NCBI RefSeq assembly: GCF_001613325.1
Contig: NZ_BDCD01000019.1
Coordinates: forward strand, 124,001-188,000
Reading direction: 5' to 3'
Source of the DNA: Nocardia yamanashiensis NBRC 100130
Lineage (GTDB): Bacteria > Actinomycetota > Actinomycetes > Mycobacteriales > Mycobacteriaceae
DNA: 64,000 bases
The notes under the pieces: model-generated
Database searches by the model: none
What the model was told of the DNA's origin: nothing
What the model saw: only the letters and a program-made list of their open reading frames with translations
Shown: in pieces, positions 25,364-35,751 of the stretch
Layout of the letters: each line of letters starts with the position of its first letter
How positions within the stretch are numbered: position 1 is the stretch's first letter
Position numbers and translations under genes: made by a program

Positions 25364-26697
25364 GCGGCGGATCCTTCGGGGGTGGCGGCCGCCGCGGCGC
25401 GCGCGGCGGCGGGGAGGGCGGCGGCGATGCGGTCGAAAGCGTTCTCGTCGAGCGCGGCCGAGACGAACCAGGCTTCGAACGCGCTCGGGGGCGCGTACAC
25501 GCCGCCGTCGAGCAGGGCGTGGAAGAAAGCGGGGAAACGCCAGGTCTGACTCGCCTTGGCGGCGTGGTAGTCGGTGACCGGGTTCTCGGCGAAGAACACG
25601 CTCACCATATTGCCCGCGAATTGCACATGGTGCGGGACGCCTTCGGCGTCCAGCGCCGCGCCGAGCAGCTTGCCCAGACGCTCGGAATTGCGATTCAGCG
25701 CCGCGTAGACCTCGGCGTCGGCGGTGCGCAGGGTGGCGAGACCGGCGGCGACGGCGACCGGATTACCGGACAGCGTGCCGGCCTGATAGACCGGGCCGAG
25801 CGGGGCCAGGTGGTTCATGATGTCGGCGCGACCGCCGAACGCGGCGGCGGGCAGACCACCGGACATGACCTTGCCGAAGGTGTAGAGATCACCGGCGACG
25901 CCGTCGATGCCGTACCAACCCGAGGCGCTCACCCGGAAGCCGGTCATGACCTCGTCCATGATGAGCAGCGCGCCATTGGCGTGCGCGATATCGCGCAGGC
26001 CGGCATTGAATCCGGGCTGCGGCGCGACCGCGCCCATATTTCCCGCGGCGGCTTCGGTGATGACGCAGGCGATCTCACCGGGATTCGCGGCGAACGCGGC
26101 GGCCACGGCCTCGAGATCGTTGTACGGCAGCACGATGGTGTCCGCGGCCTGCGCACCGGTGACGCCCGGCGAGGTCGGCAGACCCAGCGTCGCCACGCCC
26201 GAGCCGGCGTCGGCGAGCAGCGCGTCCACGTGCCCGTGATAGCAACCGCTGAACTTGACGATCTTGGAGCGCCCGGTGAAGCCGCGCGCCAGCCGGACCG
26301 CGCTCATGGTGGCCTCGGTGCCGGAGTTCACCAGCCGCACCCGCTCGACGGGATCCACCCGCGCCGCGATGGCCTCGGCCAGTTCGATCTCGGCTTCGGT
26401 CGGCGCGCCGAAGGACAGGCCCTTGGTCGCCGCGGACCGCACGGCGTCGACGACCGCCGGATGCGCGTGGCCGAGAATCATCGGCCCCCACGAACAGACG
26501 AGGTCGACATAGTCGTTCCCGCCCGCGTCGGTCAGCGTGCACCCCTGTGCCGACGCGATGAATCGCGGTGTCCCGCCCACGGATTTGAACGCCCGCACGG
26601 GCGAGTTCACACCACCCGGGATCACCGCCGCGGCGCGTTCGAAGAGTTGGGCCGAGACCGGCACCGATGCCTGGCTCACACGCGGAGAAGAACTCAC
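25360..26697 (-). CDS. hemL: Glutamate-1-semialdehyde 2,1-aminomutase
   Basis: A PLP enzyme converting glutamate-1-semialdehyde into 5-aminolevulinate, the step after HemA in C5 haem synthesis. 445 residues. [19 protein letters not shown], the PLP site with [26 protein letters not shown], and the Schiff-base Lys in [18 protein letters not shown]. The frame is open to 26841, but homology to Rv0524 begins after GTG 26697; a GAGACT hexamer lies 7 bases upstream, close to the leaderless consensus. First gene of the six-gene hemL-ccsB operon, which links haem supply to cytochrome c assembly. Confidence 0.93.
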   Translation of the reverse strand: MSSSPRVSQASVPVSAQLFERAAAVIPGGVNSPVRAFKSVGGTPRFIASAQGCTLTDAGGNDYVDLVCSWGPMILGHAHPAVVDAVRSAATKGLSFGAPTEAEIELAEAIAARVDPVERVRLVNSGTEATMSAVRLARGFTGRSKIVKFSGCYHGHVDALLADAGSGVATLGLPTSPGVTGAQAADTIVLPYNDLEAVAAAFAANPGEIACVITEAAAGNMGAVAPQPGFNAGLRDIAHANGALLIMDEVMTGFRVSASGWYGIDGVAGDLYTFGKVMSGGLPAAAFGGRADIMNHLAPLGPVYQAGTLSGNPVAVAAGLATLRTADAEVYAALNRNSERLGKLLGAALDAEGVPHHVQFAGNMVSVFFAENPVTDYHAAKASQTWRFPAFFHALLDGGVYAPPSAFEAWFVSAALDENAFDRIAAALPAAARAAAAATPEGSAA

Positions 26698-27018
26698 GGC
26701 ACCCAGTCTCTCAGCCGCCCCCTCCCCCGTCGACGACAGGGTGTAGTCGAGTGTCCTGTCCCACAGCAACCCGCCATCCTCCCACCCCGATCGGCGCGCC
26801 GCATCTCCTACGGCCGCGAACGCCGGCTCCCCGCACCCCACGCACCTGCCTCACCACCACCTGCCTGCGGCGATGCACCGGAACGGCCCGTTCACCGAAG
26901 GTGGCGCGGGCGAACGCAACACGCCGGAAATTGGTCGACGCGAGATAGATCGCTGGAAGGTTGCCGATGCGTAATCTCGGCTCCAGAAGGGGTCTGCGGC
27001 GAGAGTGGGAGCGACGGT
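26698..27018. other. Intergenic region between hemL and a secreted-protein gene
   Basis: About 320 bases between divergent genes. It must hold both promoters. I see GGGAG about 8 bases before ATG 27019 and no convincing palindrome, repeat or small gene. Open frames here are shadows. Confidence 0.4.
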
Positions 27019-27405
27019 ATGCGGGTCGTGCGGTTCGGAGTCGGAATGGTTGCGGCCGTTGCGGTCGCGGGCGTGATCGGTACCGGTCAGGCGTGTGCGG
27101 GCGCACCGATCGTGCAGCTCGATCAGGGCCGGATCGGCATGCATCTGTCGCACGACGAGACCGCCGCGTTCGCCGGCGGTCCGGCTCCCGCGGTGGTCAG
27201 CATGGTGGTGCCGCTGAGCCGCATGGGCGCGGGCCTGCATCAGGAGACGCAGATCTACAAGGACGACAACGGCGGCGTGCACGCGTCATTGCGGCAGGTG
27301 GTCATGGAGGCCGCCCAGCATCCGGACGGCACCGTGGTCATGTTCCTCAATGCTCCGGGCACCCGCGGGGGCCGAGTGCTGGATGTTTACCAGAGCTGGA
27401 ACTGA
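27019..27405 (+). CDS. Secreted protein of unknown function
   Basis: 128 residues. The signal peptide MRVVRFGVGMVAAVAVAGVI ends near ACAG. The mature domain (about 100 residues) has QLDQGRIGMHLSHDETAAF, VVPLSRMGAGLHQE and a C-terminal TRGGRVLDVYQSWN, with no Cys after the signal. I do not recognise the family. GGGAG supports ATG 27019. The huge upstream open frame (from 24973) is antisense to hemL and is rejected. Confidence 0.7.
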   Translation: MRVVRFGVGMVAAVAVAGVIGTGQACAGAPIVQLDQGRIGMHLSHDETAAFAGGPAPAVVSMVVPLSRMGAGLHQETQIYKDDNGGVHASLRQVVMEAAQHPDGTVVMFLNAPGTRGGRVLDVYQSWN

Positions 27406-27415
27406 ATTCGGCGGA

Positions 27416-27529
27416 TCAGGACAGCGGTAGCCCGATGCAGAATGCCGCCCAGCCCGTGGAGAACAGGCAGTTGAGCTGCGGCGGCAGGTAGTCGAGCCAG
27501 GATATCGGGACGAGATATGGGCTCCTCAT
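27416..27529 (-). CDS. Possible 37-residue hydrophobic small protein
   Basis: A short frame starting MRSPYLVPISWLDYLPP, with two Cys and a hydrophobic end (GWAAFCIGLPLS). Third codon positions are about 86% G/C. In-frame ATG 27538 adds three residues and has GGAG 3 bases upstream. It ends 10 bases from the convergent secreted-protein stop. Below usual gene-calling size and low confidence. Confidence 0.3.
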   Translation of the reverse strand: MRSPYLVPISWLDYLPPQLNCLFSTGWAAFCIGLPLS

Positions 27530-27617
27530 GCGATCCATTCTCCGCCCACCCACCCCCGAGCGCCCGCCGAAACGATCACTTCGCGCACCTCGCCCGGGCG
27601 TGTCGCCCCATACGCGG

Positions 27618-27854
27618 TCAGCGGGCCAGGCGATAGACCCGGCTCAGCACATCGATGAAGATCACCCCGGCCACCGTCACCAGCAGCGCGGCACACGCCA
27701 GCCAGGGCCCCGAATAGCGGGTGGCGGTGAATCCCGGTGTCTCCCCGGCCGGCTTGAACCAGCCGGTGTGAATCCCGTTGCGCCAGCACCACACCGCCGC
27801 GAACCCCAGCAGCGGCACCAGCACGACCTCGGCCAGCACGGCGAGCCACCGCAT
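27618..27854 (-). CDS. Small two-helix membrane protein (Rv0514-like position)
   Basis: 78 residues with helices at about 3-24 (WLAVLAEVVLVPLLGFAAVW) and 50-70 (WLACAALLVTVAGVIFIDVL). It starts at ATG 27854 (TGATG overlap with the upstream gene) with AGGAGG at 7 bases; GTG 27857 is possible. It forms an operon with the next gene, in the place of Rv0514/Rv0513 beside hemB. Function unknown. Confidence 0.75.
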   Translation of the reverse strand: MRWLAVLAEVVLVPLLGFAAVWCWRNGIHTGWFKPAGETPGFTATRYSGPWLACAALLVTVAGVIFIDVLSRVYRLAR

Positions 27855-28399
27855 CACCGCGCCTCCTTCTCCTCGTCACCGCCGGACCGGTCGGCTTCGG
27901 CACCGCCGTCGACGGGCACCCCGTCGCGCCGTTCCAGCGCCGCGGTCAGTTCCGCCCGCAGCGTCCGGTGATCCCGCGCCCACGCCTGCACCAGCGAACC
28001 GTCGCGCAGCTTCAGCCCGAAACCCTTGCGCCGCCGCGGCACTCCGGTGAGTTCCCCGAGCGCCCGCGCCGATTCCCAGTCCTCATCATCCCAGGACTGC
28101 TCGTCCGGCTCCGGCAACACTTCGGCGATGTCGCCCAGCGACACGACTTCGGTGCCTTCGCGCAGCGTGTCGGCGGTGAGTTCGACGCTGATGTGACGCC
28201 GCCCGGCGATCACCTGCAACCACACGAAGCCGCCCAGCAGCACCGCGCAGAAGACCAGGCCGAACCAGTGCACGTCGCCGCCGCGAATCAGCTCCAGTAC
28301 CAGGATGATCCCGCACAGCGCCGGTCCGTACGCGATGGTGCGCCAGCGTGCGCCGGGTTCGGCGAACAGTACGGCCGCGGGGGCTCCAGCCTCACTCAT
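27854..28399 (-). CDS. Conserved membrane protein (Rv0513-like)
   Basis: 181 residues. Two N-terminal helices (about 24-66), then a cytoplasmic domain with VELTADTLREGTEVVSLGDIAEVLPEPDEQSWDDEDWESARALGELTGVPRRRKG and a charged tail. This resembles the PH-like domain of DUF3093-type proteins, but I am not certain. Start ATG 28399 comes from a leaderless promoter and matches the length I recall for Rv0513. Function unknown. Confidence 0.78.
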   Translation of the reverse strand: MSEAGAPAAVLFAEPGARWRTIAYGPALCGIILVLELIRGGDVHWFGLVFCAVLLGGFVWLQVIAGRRHISVELTADTLREGTEVVSLGDIAEVLPEPDEQSWDDEDWESARALGELTGVPRRRKGFGLKLRDGSLVQAWARDHRTLRAELTAALERRDGVPVDGGAEADRSGGDEEKEAR

Positions 28400-28406
28400 A
28401 GGCCGC

Positions 28407-28412
28407 ACATTA
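28407..28412 (-). promoter_or_regulatory. Leaderless -10 hexamer (Rv0513-like gene)
   Basis: TAATGT on the minus strand, 7 bases before ATG 28399. It rules out the longer start at 28408. Confidence 0.6.
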
Positions 28413-28424
28413 CGGGCATACGGG

Positions 28425-28544
28425 TCAGCCGACGAGACCCGGAAGCAGAAGTACGGCGAGAGTGAGCAGTCCGAAGAGGAAAAGCAGACTGAACGCCATG
28501 ACGTCGCGCCGCAGACTGTGTGGCTGCTGGATCACCACTCGCAT
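28425..28544 (-). CDS. 39-residue small membrane protein
   Basis: A short gene with an excellent Shine-Dalgarno (GGAGG, 5 bases before ATG 28544). It starts MRVVIQQPHSLRRDVM and continues as one strong transmembrane helix (about 16-37, AFSLLFLFGLLTLAVLLLPG). The positive-inside N terminus predicts N-in topology. It lies 25 bases before the Rv0513-like start and after a 139-base gap. No family recognised; single-helix accessory subunits have this form. Confidence 0.6.
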   Translation of the reverse strand: MRVVIQQPHSLRRDVMAFSLLFLFGLLTLAVLLLPGLVG

Positions 28545-28683
28545 CGTTGCCTCCACTCTCGAGCAGAACTCCGGAGACGAAGGCGCCTTACCTCAACGGC
28601 TGGCATCCGGTATCCGGTTCCGGAATTCTCTGTGACAACCCTCACCATACCGGTTAGTAAGCCTGTAACAAACTCCAGGGTCT

Positions 28684-29217
28684 TCAGTGTGCTACCGGCC
28701 GGAAGTACTGCTCGGATTCCTTTCGATAGCAAAGGAATACGGCTCCGCAGGCGGCCACCGACTGCACGATCCCGGCCCCGCCCGCGACCGCTCCGATCAC
28801 GCCCGGCATACCGCTGCCCGGCGCGAAGAGGGTGCCGAGCGCGCCGAGGGTCAGGAACACCGCCAGCGCGGTGAGAATCGCACGCGCCCAATTCTTGCCG
28901 TGCCGCATGAGATACACCAGGGCGGCCGCCGCGCCGGTGAGGATCAGCCAGAAGAAGGCCATCACCACCAGCAGCACCACCGTCCACATCTGCACCTGCG
29001 CCTCGGTGATGGCGGGCTGCTGCTCGCGCAGCTGGTCGAGCATCTTGGCGGCCAGCTCGCGGCGCTGACCGAGTTGCGAGATCAAGGTGGCGGTCAGTTG
29101 CACGACGCCCAGCAGCAGTGCGGCCCACCAGAGTTGGGCGGCGGTGCGGACGTCCTCGGGTACGGGGCGCGGGCCCGGCAAAGGTCGCGGGCCCGCCGGG
29201 GGCACGATCGGATTCAC
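28684..29217 (-). CDS. Four-helix membrane protein downstream of hemB
   Basis: 177 residues. A Pro-rich N terminus (PPAGPRPLPGPRPVP), helices at about 27-47, 76-100, 111-131 and 137-165, and a polar loop with a helical LAAKMLDQLREQQPAITEAQ segment after TM1. GTG 29217 lies 19 bases after the hemB stop, so it is probably co-transcribed with hemB. A longer frame into hemB (to 29298) is rejected. Function unknown; similar proteins sit beside hemB in related genomes. Confidence 0.75.
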   Translation of the reverse strand: MNPIVPPAGPRPLPGPRPVPEDVRTAAQLWWAALLLGVVQLTATLISQLGQRRELAAKMLDQLREQQPAITEAQVQMWTVVLLVVMAFFWLILTGAAAALVYLMRHGKNWARAILTALAVFLTLGALGTLFAPGSGMPGVIGAVAGGAGIVQSVAACGAVFLCYRKESEQYFRPVAH

Positions 29218-29236
29218 GGCTGAGCGGTTCCCGCGA

Positions 29237-30214
29237 TCACGAAAGCCAGTGCGCGGCTTCGGTTGCCCAGTAGGTGAGCACCATATCCGCACCGGCACGG
29301 CGGATTCCGAGCAGCGATTCCAGGATGGCGCCGCGGCGGTCGATCCAGCCGTTCTGCGCGGCGGCGGTGATCATCGCGTACTCGCCGGAGATCTGGTACG
29401 CCGCCACCGGCACCGTGGAGCGGTCGGCCACATCGCGCAGGATGTCCAGGTAGGACATGGCGGGCTTGACCATGACGATGTCCGCGCCCTCGGCCAGGTC
29501 CAGCTCCAGCTCGCGAATGGCCTCGCGGCGATTGGCCGGATCCTGCTGATAGGTGCGGCGATCGCCTTCCAGCGAAGAACCCACCGCCTCCCGGAACGGG
29601 CCGTAGAACGCCGACGCGTACTTGGCGGCATAGGCCAGGATGCCGGTGTCGGTGTAGCCGGCCGCGTCCAGCCCGGCCCGGATGGCGCCCACCTGGCCGT
29701 CCATCATGCCGCTGGTGCCGAGCAGATCGGCGCCGGTTTCGGCCTGCGCCAAGGCCATATCCACGTACCGCTGCAGGGTCGCGTCGTTGTCGACCGCGCC
29801 CTCCGGGCTCAGCACGCCGCAATGCCCGTGCGAGGTGAATTCGTCCAGGCAGGTGTCGGCCATGACCACGGTCGAATCACCGACCTCGTGCACCAGCGCG
29901 CGCAGGCCCCGGTTCAGGATGCCCTCCGGATCGCTGGCCTGACTGCCCAGCGGATCCTTGTCCTCCGGCTTGGGCACGCCGAACAGCATGAGCCCGCCGA
30001 CGCCCGCCGCGACCGCCTCCACCGCCGCCTTGCGCAGCGAATCCATCGAATGCTGGTGCACGCCCGGCATGGACGAGATCTCGCGCGGTTCGGCGAGCCC
30101 GTCGGCGACGAACATGGGGAGGATCAATTGCCGTGGCTGGAGCGTGGTTTCGGCCACCAGCCGGCGTAGCGCGGGGGTACGGCGCAACCGCCGTGGGCGG
30201 TCCATTCCGGTCAT
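29237..30214 (-). CDS. hemB: Delta-aminolevulinic acid dehydratase (porphobilinogen synthase)
   Basis: Condenses two 5-aminolevulinates into porphobilinogen. 325 residues. [20 protein letters not shown] at the N terminus, the metal-binding region [18 protein letters not shown] (two Cys visible rather than the full zinc triad), and the Schiff-base lysines in [12 protein letters not shown] and [12 protein letters not shown]. It follows a leaderless promoter at ATG 30214; the frame open to 30520 is rejected. Corresponds to Rv0512. It is separated from hemD by one small gene. Confidence 0.95.
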   Translation of the reverse strand: MTGMDRPRRLRRTPALRRLVAETTLQPRQLILPMFVADGLAEPREISSMPGVHQHSMDSLRKAAVEAVAAGVGGLMLFGVPKPEDKDPLGSQASDPEGILNRGLRALVHEVGDSTVVMADTCLDEFTSHGHCGVLSPEGAVDNDATLQRYVDMALAQAETGADLLGTSGMMDGQVGAIRAGLDAAGYTDTGILAYAAKYASAFYGPFREAVGSSLEGDRRTYQQDPANRREAIRELELDLAEGADIVMVKPAMSYLDILRDVADRSTVPVAAYQISGEYAMITAAAQNGWIDRRGAILESLLGIRRAGADMVLTYWATEAAHWLS

Positions 30215-30220
30215 GCACGC

Positions 30221-30226
30221 ATGATA
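30221..30226 (-). promoter_or_regulatory. Leaderless -10 hexamer (hemB)
   Basis: TATCAT on the minus strand with a 6-base spacer to ATG 30214. Confidence 0.6.
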
Positions 30227-30455
30227 TGCCCGTCGCCGAGGCCGGGTGCGCGCGGCGTCCGCCAGGCCCGGCGCGCCCGCGCGGGAATCGGCGCGAAGGG
30301 CATTCCGACGGCGGCCGGCAAGTTGATCATCCCGCCGTTGAGCAGCGGTTTCTGTCGGTGCCGACCTGTAGAATCGAAGATGTGTTCGAGAGTTCGGATG
30401 GTGTTCGAGGAGGTCGAGCATCGGCCGGGCTCGGGTCGCGACGGGAGGATTGGTC

Positions 30456-30767
30456 GTGCTCGCAAGTGTGAAGAGCTTGTCCGACAAGGCAGTTGGGGTG
30501 CCCAAGCAGGGGGAGGTCATCGATCATCCGTGGATGCCGCTGGCCAAGCAGCCATTGCCGGCCGGACGTCCACGGTCCTGGTACATCGCCCACAACCGCC
30601 GGTTGAAGGCGATGCGCCTGGCCATCGCCCTGCTGGATTCCGGCGCGTTCGCCGCGGACCAGGCCGGCAACGAGAAGATCCGCGACACCGCCGAGCGCAT
30701 CGGCGTGCACTGGCCGTCGGACGCCACCTGCCGCATGGTCCGGCGGATGATGCAGGCTCAGCGCTGA
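30456..30767 (+). CDS. Conserved hypothetical small basic protein
   Basis: 103 residues, soluble, with [43 protein letters not shown] and a helical, Arg-rich end ([14 protein letters not shown]). The GTG at 30456 has GGAGG at 7 bases, while TTG 30450 overlaps it. No family or function recognised. It stands alone on the plus strand between hemB and hemD and is closed by the strong shared hairpin at 30793. Confidence 0.7.
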   Translation: MLASVKSLSDKAVGVPKQGEVIDHPWMPLAKQPLPAGRPRSWYIAHNRRLKAMRLAIALLDSGAFAADQAGNEKIRDTAERIGVHWPSDATCRMVRRMMQAQR

Positions 30768-30792
30768 GCGAGGTGGTCTCGGCCGGAATACG

Positions 30793-30826
30793 CACGGGCC
30801 CCGCATCTTTCGATGCGGGGCCCGTG
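30793..30826. terminator. Bidirectional terminator between the small basic gene and hemD
   Basis: A perfect 15-bp stem CACGGGCCCCGCATC / GATGCGGGGCCCGTG with a TTTC loop, 25 bases after one stop and 23 before the other. Confidence 0.8.
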
Positions 30827-30849
30827 ATGTCTCCGGCGCGCTTTCGCGG

Positions 30850-32412
30850 CTAGCGGCTGCGGCGGCTCTTCTTGCGCGGCGGGGGCAGCAGGCCCTCGGC
30901 GCGCAGGTGGGCGGCGTGCTCGGCGAGGGCTTCGACGAGCGGGCCGACCTGGGCGATCTCGGGCTGCACATCCACGCGCAGACCGAATTCGATGGCCGTC
31001 TCGGCGGTCTTGGGGCCGATGCACGCCACGATGGTGCGGGCGTGCGGCTTCCCGGCGATGCCGACCAGGTTGCGGACCGTGGAGGACGAGGTGAACAGCA
31101 CCGCGTCGAAACCGCCGGTCTTGATCATCTCGCGGGTCTCCGCGGGCGGCGGGGACGCGCGCACGGTGCGATAGGCGGTGACGTCGTCGATCTCCCAGCC
31201 GCGATCACGCAGGCCCTCGGCGAGGGTCTCGGTGGCGATGTCCGCGCGCGGCAGCAGCACCCGGTTGACCGGATCGAAAACGTCGTCATAGGGCGGGAAG
31301 TCCGCGAGCAGGCCCTCGGAGGACTGCTCACCACTGGGCACCAGCTCGGGGTTGATGCCGAACGAGCGCACCTTCTCCGCGGTGGCCTCGCCGACGCAGG
31401 CGATCTTGACGCCGCTGAAAGCGCGGGCGTCCAAACCGAATTCGCCGAACTTCTCCCACACCGCGCGCACGGCATTGGTGGAGGTGAAGACCACCCACTG
31501 GTAGCGGCCGTCGACCAGGCCCTTGACCGCGCGCTCCATCTGCGCGGGCGAACGCGGCGGCTCCACGGCGATGGTCGGCACTTCCATCGGGATGGCGCCG
31601 TGCATGACGAGCTTCTCGCTCATCTCGCCGGCCTGCTCCTTGGTGCGCGGCACCAGCACGGTCCAGCCGTACAGCGCCCGCGACTCCCACCAGGAGGTCT
31701 TGGCGCGCTTCTCGACCTCTTTGCCGACGGTGACGACCAGCGGGCCGACCATCTCGGAGGCGGCGTTGTTCAGGGTCGCCAGGGTGGCGTCGATGGTGCG
31801 CTGCTGCCGCGTGGTGCCGCGCACGGTCACCGCGACCGGGGTCTGCGGCGCCATGCCGTGTTCGACCAGCGCCGAAGCGGTTTCGGCCAGGTGACCCGAG
31901 GTGGCGTGCAGCACCAGCGGTCCCGGCGCGGCCGCCACGGCCGCCCAGTCCACCTCGCCGCGCACATCGACCTCGGTGTGGCTGGAGCCGATCTCGATAC
32001 CGGCGTACGCGGGCACCGTGGTGCCGGCCGACAGACCCGGCAGCACCTCGAACACCATGTGCGAACGGGTGACGGCATTGACTTCCTGGATGACCGAATC
32101 GGTGGTCATCGGATCGCCGGACACCAGGCGCACCACATCGTTGCCGTTGCGGGCCTCGGTGATCAAGGTCTTGGCGACCTCGGCGGCGTCACCGAGTGCG
32201 GGACGCACGTCCACCGGACGCTCGCCGTCCAGGCCGGGTTCCACGGCGATGCCGATCAGGGCGAGCACGCCCTTGTCCACATCGGGATCGGTGAACGCCA
32301 GCTCGGCCCGGGCCAGGACCTCGCGGGCCCGCACGGTGAGCAGCGCCGGATCACCCGGACCCGACCCCACAAAGAGGATCCGACCAGGGTGCTTCTTCGA
32401 GGCTCGGCTCAT
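30850..32412 (-). CDS. hemD: Bifunctional uroporphyrinogen-III C-methyltransferase / uroporphyrinogen-III synthase
   Basis: 520-residue fusion. The N-terminal ~245 residues are a SUMT/CobA-type methylase with [15 protein letters not shown] and [13 protein letters not shown]. The C-terminal ~260 residues are HemD ([48 protein letters not shown]). HemD cyclises hydroxymethylbilane to uroporphyrinogen III, and the methylase feeds sirohaem/cobalamin precursors. The fusion is normal for Actinobacteria (Rv0511). The C terminus is basic ([11 protein letters not shown]). It overlaps hemC by ATGA and is last in the rex-hemACD operon. Confidence 0.93.
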   Translation of the reverse strand: MSRASKKHPGRILFVGSGPGDPALLTVRAREVLARAELAFTDPDVDKGVLALIGIAVEPGLDGERPVDVRPALGDAAEVAKTLITEARNGNDVVRLVSGDPMTTDSVIQEVNAVTRSHMVFEVLPGLSAGTTVPAYAGIEIGSSHTEVDVRGEVDWAAVAAAPGPLVLHATSGHLAETASALVEHGMAPQTPVAVTVRGTTRQQRTIDATLATLNNAASEMVGPLVVTVGKEVEKRAKTSWWESRALYGWTVLVPRTKEQAGEMSEKLVMHGAIPMEVPTIAVEPPRSPAQMERAVKGLVDGRYQWVVFTSTNAVRAVWEKFGEFGLDARAFSGVKIACVGEATAEKVRSFGINPELVPSGEQSSEGLLADFPPYDDVFDPVNRVLLPRADIATETLAEGLRDRGWEIDDVTAYRTVRASPPPAETREMIKTGGFDAVLFTSSSTVRNLVGIAGKPHARTIVACIGPKTAETAIEFGLRVDVQPEIAQVGPLVEALAEHAAHLRAEGLLPPPRKKSRRSR

Positions 32413-33524
32413 CGGTTGTTCTCCATTGGGCTGGGATTGCTGCTGCTGTCGTTGTCATCCGCGGCCGCTGACCGCTCCACTTCCGGTGAGCCGCCTGATG
32501 ATCCAGGCTCTTCCGGTGCACTGAGCAGTTCACGCGCCCCCAGCTCCAAGAGCTCACGCGCCAGTGCGCGGCCCAGCTGCTCAGCGTTCTCGAGCGAGCC
32601 GACCGCCGATGCCCGGATCACGTCCGAGCCGTCGATCGCCGCCGCGCACCCGCGCAGCGACAGTTCGTCCACCACTCTGCCGTCGTCGTCGAGCGATTCG
32701 ACGACCTCGGCCAGCGCGCCGATCGGGGCGGTGCATCCCGCCTCCAGTTCGGCCAGCAGCGCCCGCTCCGCGGTGATGGCGGCACGGGTGCCGGCATCGT
32801 CGAGGGCGGACAGGATGGTCACGAGTTCGGTGTCCTCGCTGCGGCATTCCACAGCGAGCGCGCCCTGGGCGGGAGCGGGCAGCATCTGCACCGGCTCCAG
32901 CGCCTCGGTGACGGCGTCCAGGCGGTCGATGCGGGACAGCCCCGCCCGCGCCACCACCACGGCGTCCAATTCACCCTTGGCGACCTTGGAAAGTCTGGTG
33001 TCGAGATTGCCGCGCAGCGGGACGATCTCGACCCCGAGGCCGAGCGCCTTCAGCTGCGCGGAGCGCCGCGGCGCGGAGGTGCCGATGACCGACCCGGCAG
33101 GCAGTTCGCCCAGCACCAGGCCGTCGCGGGCGACCAGCGCGTCGCGCGGATCCTCGCGCGGCGGAATCGCGGCGATGGTGAAGCGCGGGTCCTGCGCGGT
33201 CGGCAGATCCTTGTACGAGTGCACCGCGATATCGACGCTGCCGGAAGCCAATTCGTCGCGCAGCGCGGCGGTGAACACGCCGACGCCGATCTTCTGCACC
33301 GGATCGGTGGCGTTCTGGTCACCGGCGGTCTTCACGATGATCAGCTCGGCGATCTGGCCGGCGGCGATGAGATCGTCGCGCACGGTCCCGGCCTGGGTCA
33401 GCGCCAGCAGGCTGCCGCGAGTGCCGATGCGCCACGGGTTCTCGGCGGTGCCCTTCGCGGCGGAAGTGTCGGTCGTCTCGCGCACAGCGTCCTCTGTTTC
33501 GTGCACCAAGGCTTCGGTGGTCAT
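32409..33524 (-). CDS. hemC: Porphobilinogen deaminase (hydroxymethylbilane synthase)
   Basis: 371 residues. [14 protein letters not shown] near the N terminus, the catalytic region [15 protein letters not shown], and the dipyrromethane-cofactor Cys in [11 protein letters not shown]. Polymerises four porphobilinogens. It is longer than usual at both ends: ~30 extra N-terminal residues before NPWRIGTRG and a ~40-residue acidic Ser-rich tail. It overlaps hemA and hemD by ATGA. Confidence 0.93.
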   Translation of the reverse strand: MTTEALVHETEDAVRETTDTSAAKGTAENPWRIGTRGSLLALTQAGTVRDDLIAAGQIAELIIVKTAGDQNATDPVQKIGVGVFTAALRDELASGSVDIAVHSYKDLPTAQDPRFTIAAIPPREDPRDALVARDGLVLGELPAGSVIGTSAPRRSAQLKALGLGVEIVPLRGNLDTRLSKVAKGELDAVVVARAGLSRIDRLDAVTEALEPVQMLPAPAQGALAVECRSEDTELVTILSALDDAGTRAAITAERALLAELEAGCTAPIGALAEVVESLDDDGRVVDELSLRGCAAAIDGSDVIRASAVGSLENAEQLGRALARELLELGARELLSAPEEPGSSGGSPEVERSAAADDNDSSSNPSPMENNR

Positions 33525-34906
33525 GCGTTTCGCCCCTGTTCGTCGCCGGGGTGGGCGGCGGTGAAGTCATCGGCCAGGGTGGCCGGCGCCGCGATTTCCA
33601 TGGGCGCGGCGACCGCTTGGGCCGCACCGGGTTTGAGCTCGAACAGCTCCCGAAGAGCCTCGGCATAGCTATCGCCGCCCGGCGTGGACGCCAGCTGCTT
33701 GACCCGCACGGTCGGCGCGTGCAGCAGTTTGTCCACCACTCGACGCACGGTACGGGCAACTTCCTCGCGATCGGTGGATGCGAGTCCCGGTAGTCGGGAA
33801 TCCAGGCGTAGCAATTCCGATTCGACCACGTCGGCGGCCATCTGCCGGAGCGCCGCCACGGTCGGCGTCACCTCGGCCATGCGCTGTCCGGCAAGGTATT
33901 TGGCCAGCTCGTCGGCCACGATGGTGCGCGCGGCGGCGGTGTCGTCGGCGGCCGCACCGGCCGACGGATCGCGCTGCAGCGTCTCCATGTCGATGACGGT
34001 CACGCCCGGCAGCCCGGCCACCGCGTGCTCCACATCGCGGGGCAGGCCCAGGTCGCAGATGACCAGCTGATCGTGCGCGCCCTTCGAGGACAGCGCGCGG
34101 TGCACGTCGGCGATCGACACCACGGTGCCGACCGCGCCGGTACAGGTCACCACGACCTCGGCGGCGGCCATGGCCTCGGCGAGCCGGTCCAGCTCGACGG
34201 CCTCGGCGGTGACGCCGTGCATGGTGGTGGCCGTATTGGCCAGTCGCTCAGCGCGTTCGAAGGTGCGGTTGGCGACCAGGATCTTGCCGATCCCGGCGCG
34301 CGCGAGCTGCGCGACGGCCAGGCCGCCCATGGCCCCGGCGCCCAGCACCAGCGCGGTGCGCCCGGCCAGCGGTCCCAGCACCAGCTGCGCGCGATCCAGC
34401 GCCACCGACACGACGGACGCGCCGGCCCGGTCGATCCCGGTCTCCGAATGCACCCGCTTGCCGACCCGCAGCGCGGTCTGCGCCAGTTCGTGCAGGGTGC
34501 GCCCGGCGGCCTGCTGCGAATCCGAGGCGGCGTAGGCGGCGCGGATCTGGCTCAGCACCTGCTGCTCGCCGACCACCATGGAATCCAGGCCGGAGGCGAC
34601 CGCGAACAGGTGCTCGGCGGCGGCTTCGGCGTAGCGCACGTAGGCGTGCTTGGTCAGTTCCGGCAGCACCAGACCCGAATGCTTGGTGAGCAATTCGCTG
34701 ATCTCGCCCAGCGCCGGGTGGAAGGCGTCGACCACCGCGTAGATCTCCACCCGGTTGCAGGTGGACACGATCATCGCCTCTGACACGTGGGTCGAGGCCA
34801 GCATCTTGTCGGTCAGCTTGGGCCGGTCGTGCTCGGTGATGGCGATCTTCTCCAACACCGCGACGGGTGCGCTGCGATGCGATATCCCGACGAGAAGCAC
34901 ACTCAT
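33521..34906 (-). CDS. hemA: Glutamyl-tRNA reductase
   Basis: First committed enzyme of C5 haem synthesis, reducing glutamyl-tRNA to glutamate-1-semialdehyde. 461 residues. [19 protein letters not shown], the catalytic Cys in [26 protein letters not shown], the NADPH loop [15 protein letters not shown], and the C-terminal dimerisation helix region. ATG 34906 overlaps the rex stop (ATGA). It is the natural target for redox control through Rex. Confidence 0.95.
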   Translation of the reverse strand: MSVLLVGISHRSAPVAVLEKIAITEHDRPKLTDKMLASTHVSEAMIVSTCNRVEIYAVVDAFHPALGEISELLTKHSGLVLPELTKHAYVRYAEAAAEHLFAVASGLDSMVVGEQQVLSQIRAAYAASDSQQAAGRTLHELAQTALRVGKRVHSETGIDRAGASVVSVALDRAQLVLGPLAGRTALVLGAGAMGGLAVAQLARAGIGKILVANRTFERAERLANTATTMHGVTAEAVELDRLAEAMAAAEVVVTCTGAVGTVVSIADVHRALSSKGAHDQLVICDLGLPRDVEHAVAGLPGVTVIDMETLQRDPSAGAAADDTAAARTIVADELAKYLAGQRMAEVTPTVAALRQMAADVVESELLRLDSRLPGLASTDREEVARTVRRVVDKLLHAPTVRVKQLASTPGGDSYAEALRELFELKPGAAQAVAAPMEIAAPATLADDFTAAHPGDEQGRNA

Positions 34907-35751
34907 GGCTGGACCACCGCTCCCTTGCTGGTTGCCTCCGTGCCGCCCGACGGGCGAACTGCCGCATGCGAAGAAGTCTGGGGCGCGACCCGCGTCAACC
35001 GGCTCGACACCACGCCCACCGTGTCCCCGGCCGCCAGTTCCTCCGCGGCGAGTTCGGCGGCGGCCGATTCGGCCGAGCGGGCCCGTTCGAAGGACAGCAG
35101 CTGCATTTCCACCGCCAGGTCCACGCGCCGCACCTCCACGTGCGCCGGCGCGTCCAGCGCGACCGGCGAGAAGCTCAGGATGTGCTGCATGCCCGCGGCC
35201 ACCAGCAGATCGCACACGCTCTGCGCGGCCCGGTCCGGCACCGTGATGACGGCGATGGTCGGCTCCAATGCCGCCATGGCGCCGGGCAATTCGGCCACAT
35301 CGCGGACGACCAGTCCGCCGGTGATGCCGGGCATCTCGGTGCCGATGACCGCCGGATCGTTGTCGAACACGCCCACCATGGCGAAACCGCGGCGGCGGAA
35401 ACCGCCGTACCCGATCAGCGCGCGACCCAGATTTCCGGCTCCGACCAGCACCACCCGGTGTCCTTCGGAGAGTCCGAGCACATCCTCGATGCGGTCGCGC
35501 AGCTTGATCACGTCGTAGCCGACGCCACGCACGCCATTGGGTCCGAGGAACGAAAGATCCTTGCGCAACTTGGCCGAACCGACACCCGCCGCGACAGCCA
35601 GTTCCTCACTCGATACGATGGCAACAGCATCGTCGGCAAGCACCGCGAGCACACGGAGATAAGTGGCCAGCCGGGCCACCGTGGCCTGCGGGATGTCCTT
35701 CTGCAGAGCCTTGGAGACGCCAGTAGGCGGCGTCTCGTGTTGCTCTGTCAC
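34903..35751 (-). CDS. rex: Redox-sensing transcriptional repressor Rex
   Basis: NADH/NAD+-sensing repressor. 282 residues: winged helix (about 15-85, with [21 protein letters not shown]) and a Rossmann domain with [19 protein letters not shown] and [20 protein letters not shown]. The C-terminal ~60 residues (Ala/Glu-rich, then [12 protein letters not shown]) exceed the usual ~210-255 residue Rex. The GTG start has GAGGAG 10 bases upstream. The rex-hemACD order is the one described in Streptomyces coelicolor. M. tuberculosis lacks rex at this place as I recall. Confidence 0.93.
   Translation of the reverse strand: MTEQHETPPTGVSKALQKDIPQATVARLATYLRVLAVLADDAVAIVSSEELAVAAGVGSAKLRKDLSFLGPNGVRGVGYDVIKLRDRIEDVLGLSEGHRVVLVGAGNLGRALIGYGGFRRRGFAMVGVFDNDPAVIGTEMPGITGGLVVRDVAELPGAMAALEPTIAVITVPDRAAQSVCDLLVAAGMQHILSFSPVALDAPAHVEVRRVDLAVEMQLLSFERARSAESAAAELAAEELAAGDTVGVVSSRLTRVAPQTSSHAAVRPSGGTEATSKGAVVQP

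Noticed and set aside
24973-27018. Upstream part of an 810-residue plus-strand frame
   Set aside because: Antisense of the phosphatase gene and hemL. Only the last 128 codons (27019-27405) have a signal peptide and a Shine-Dalgarno.
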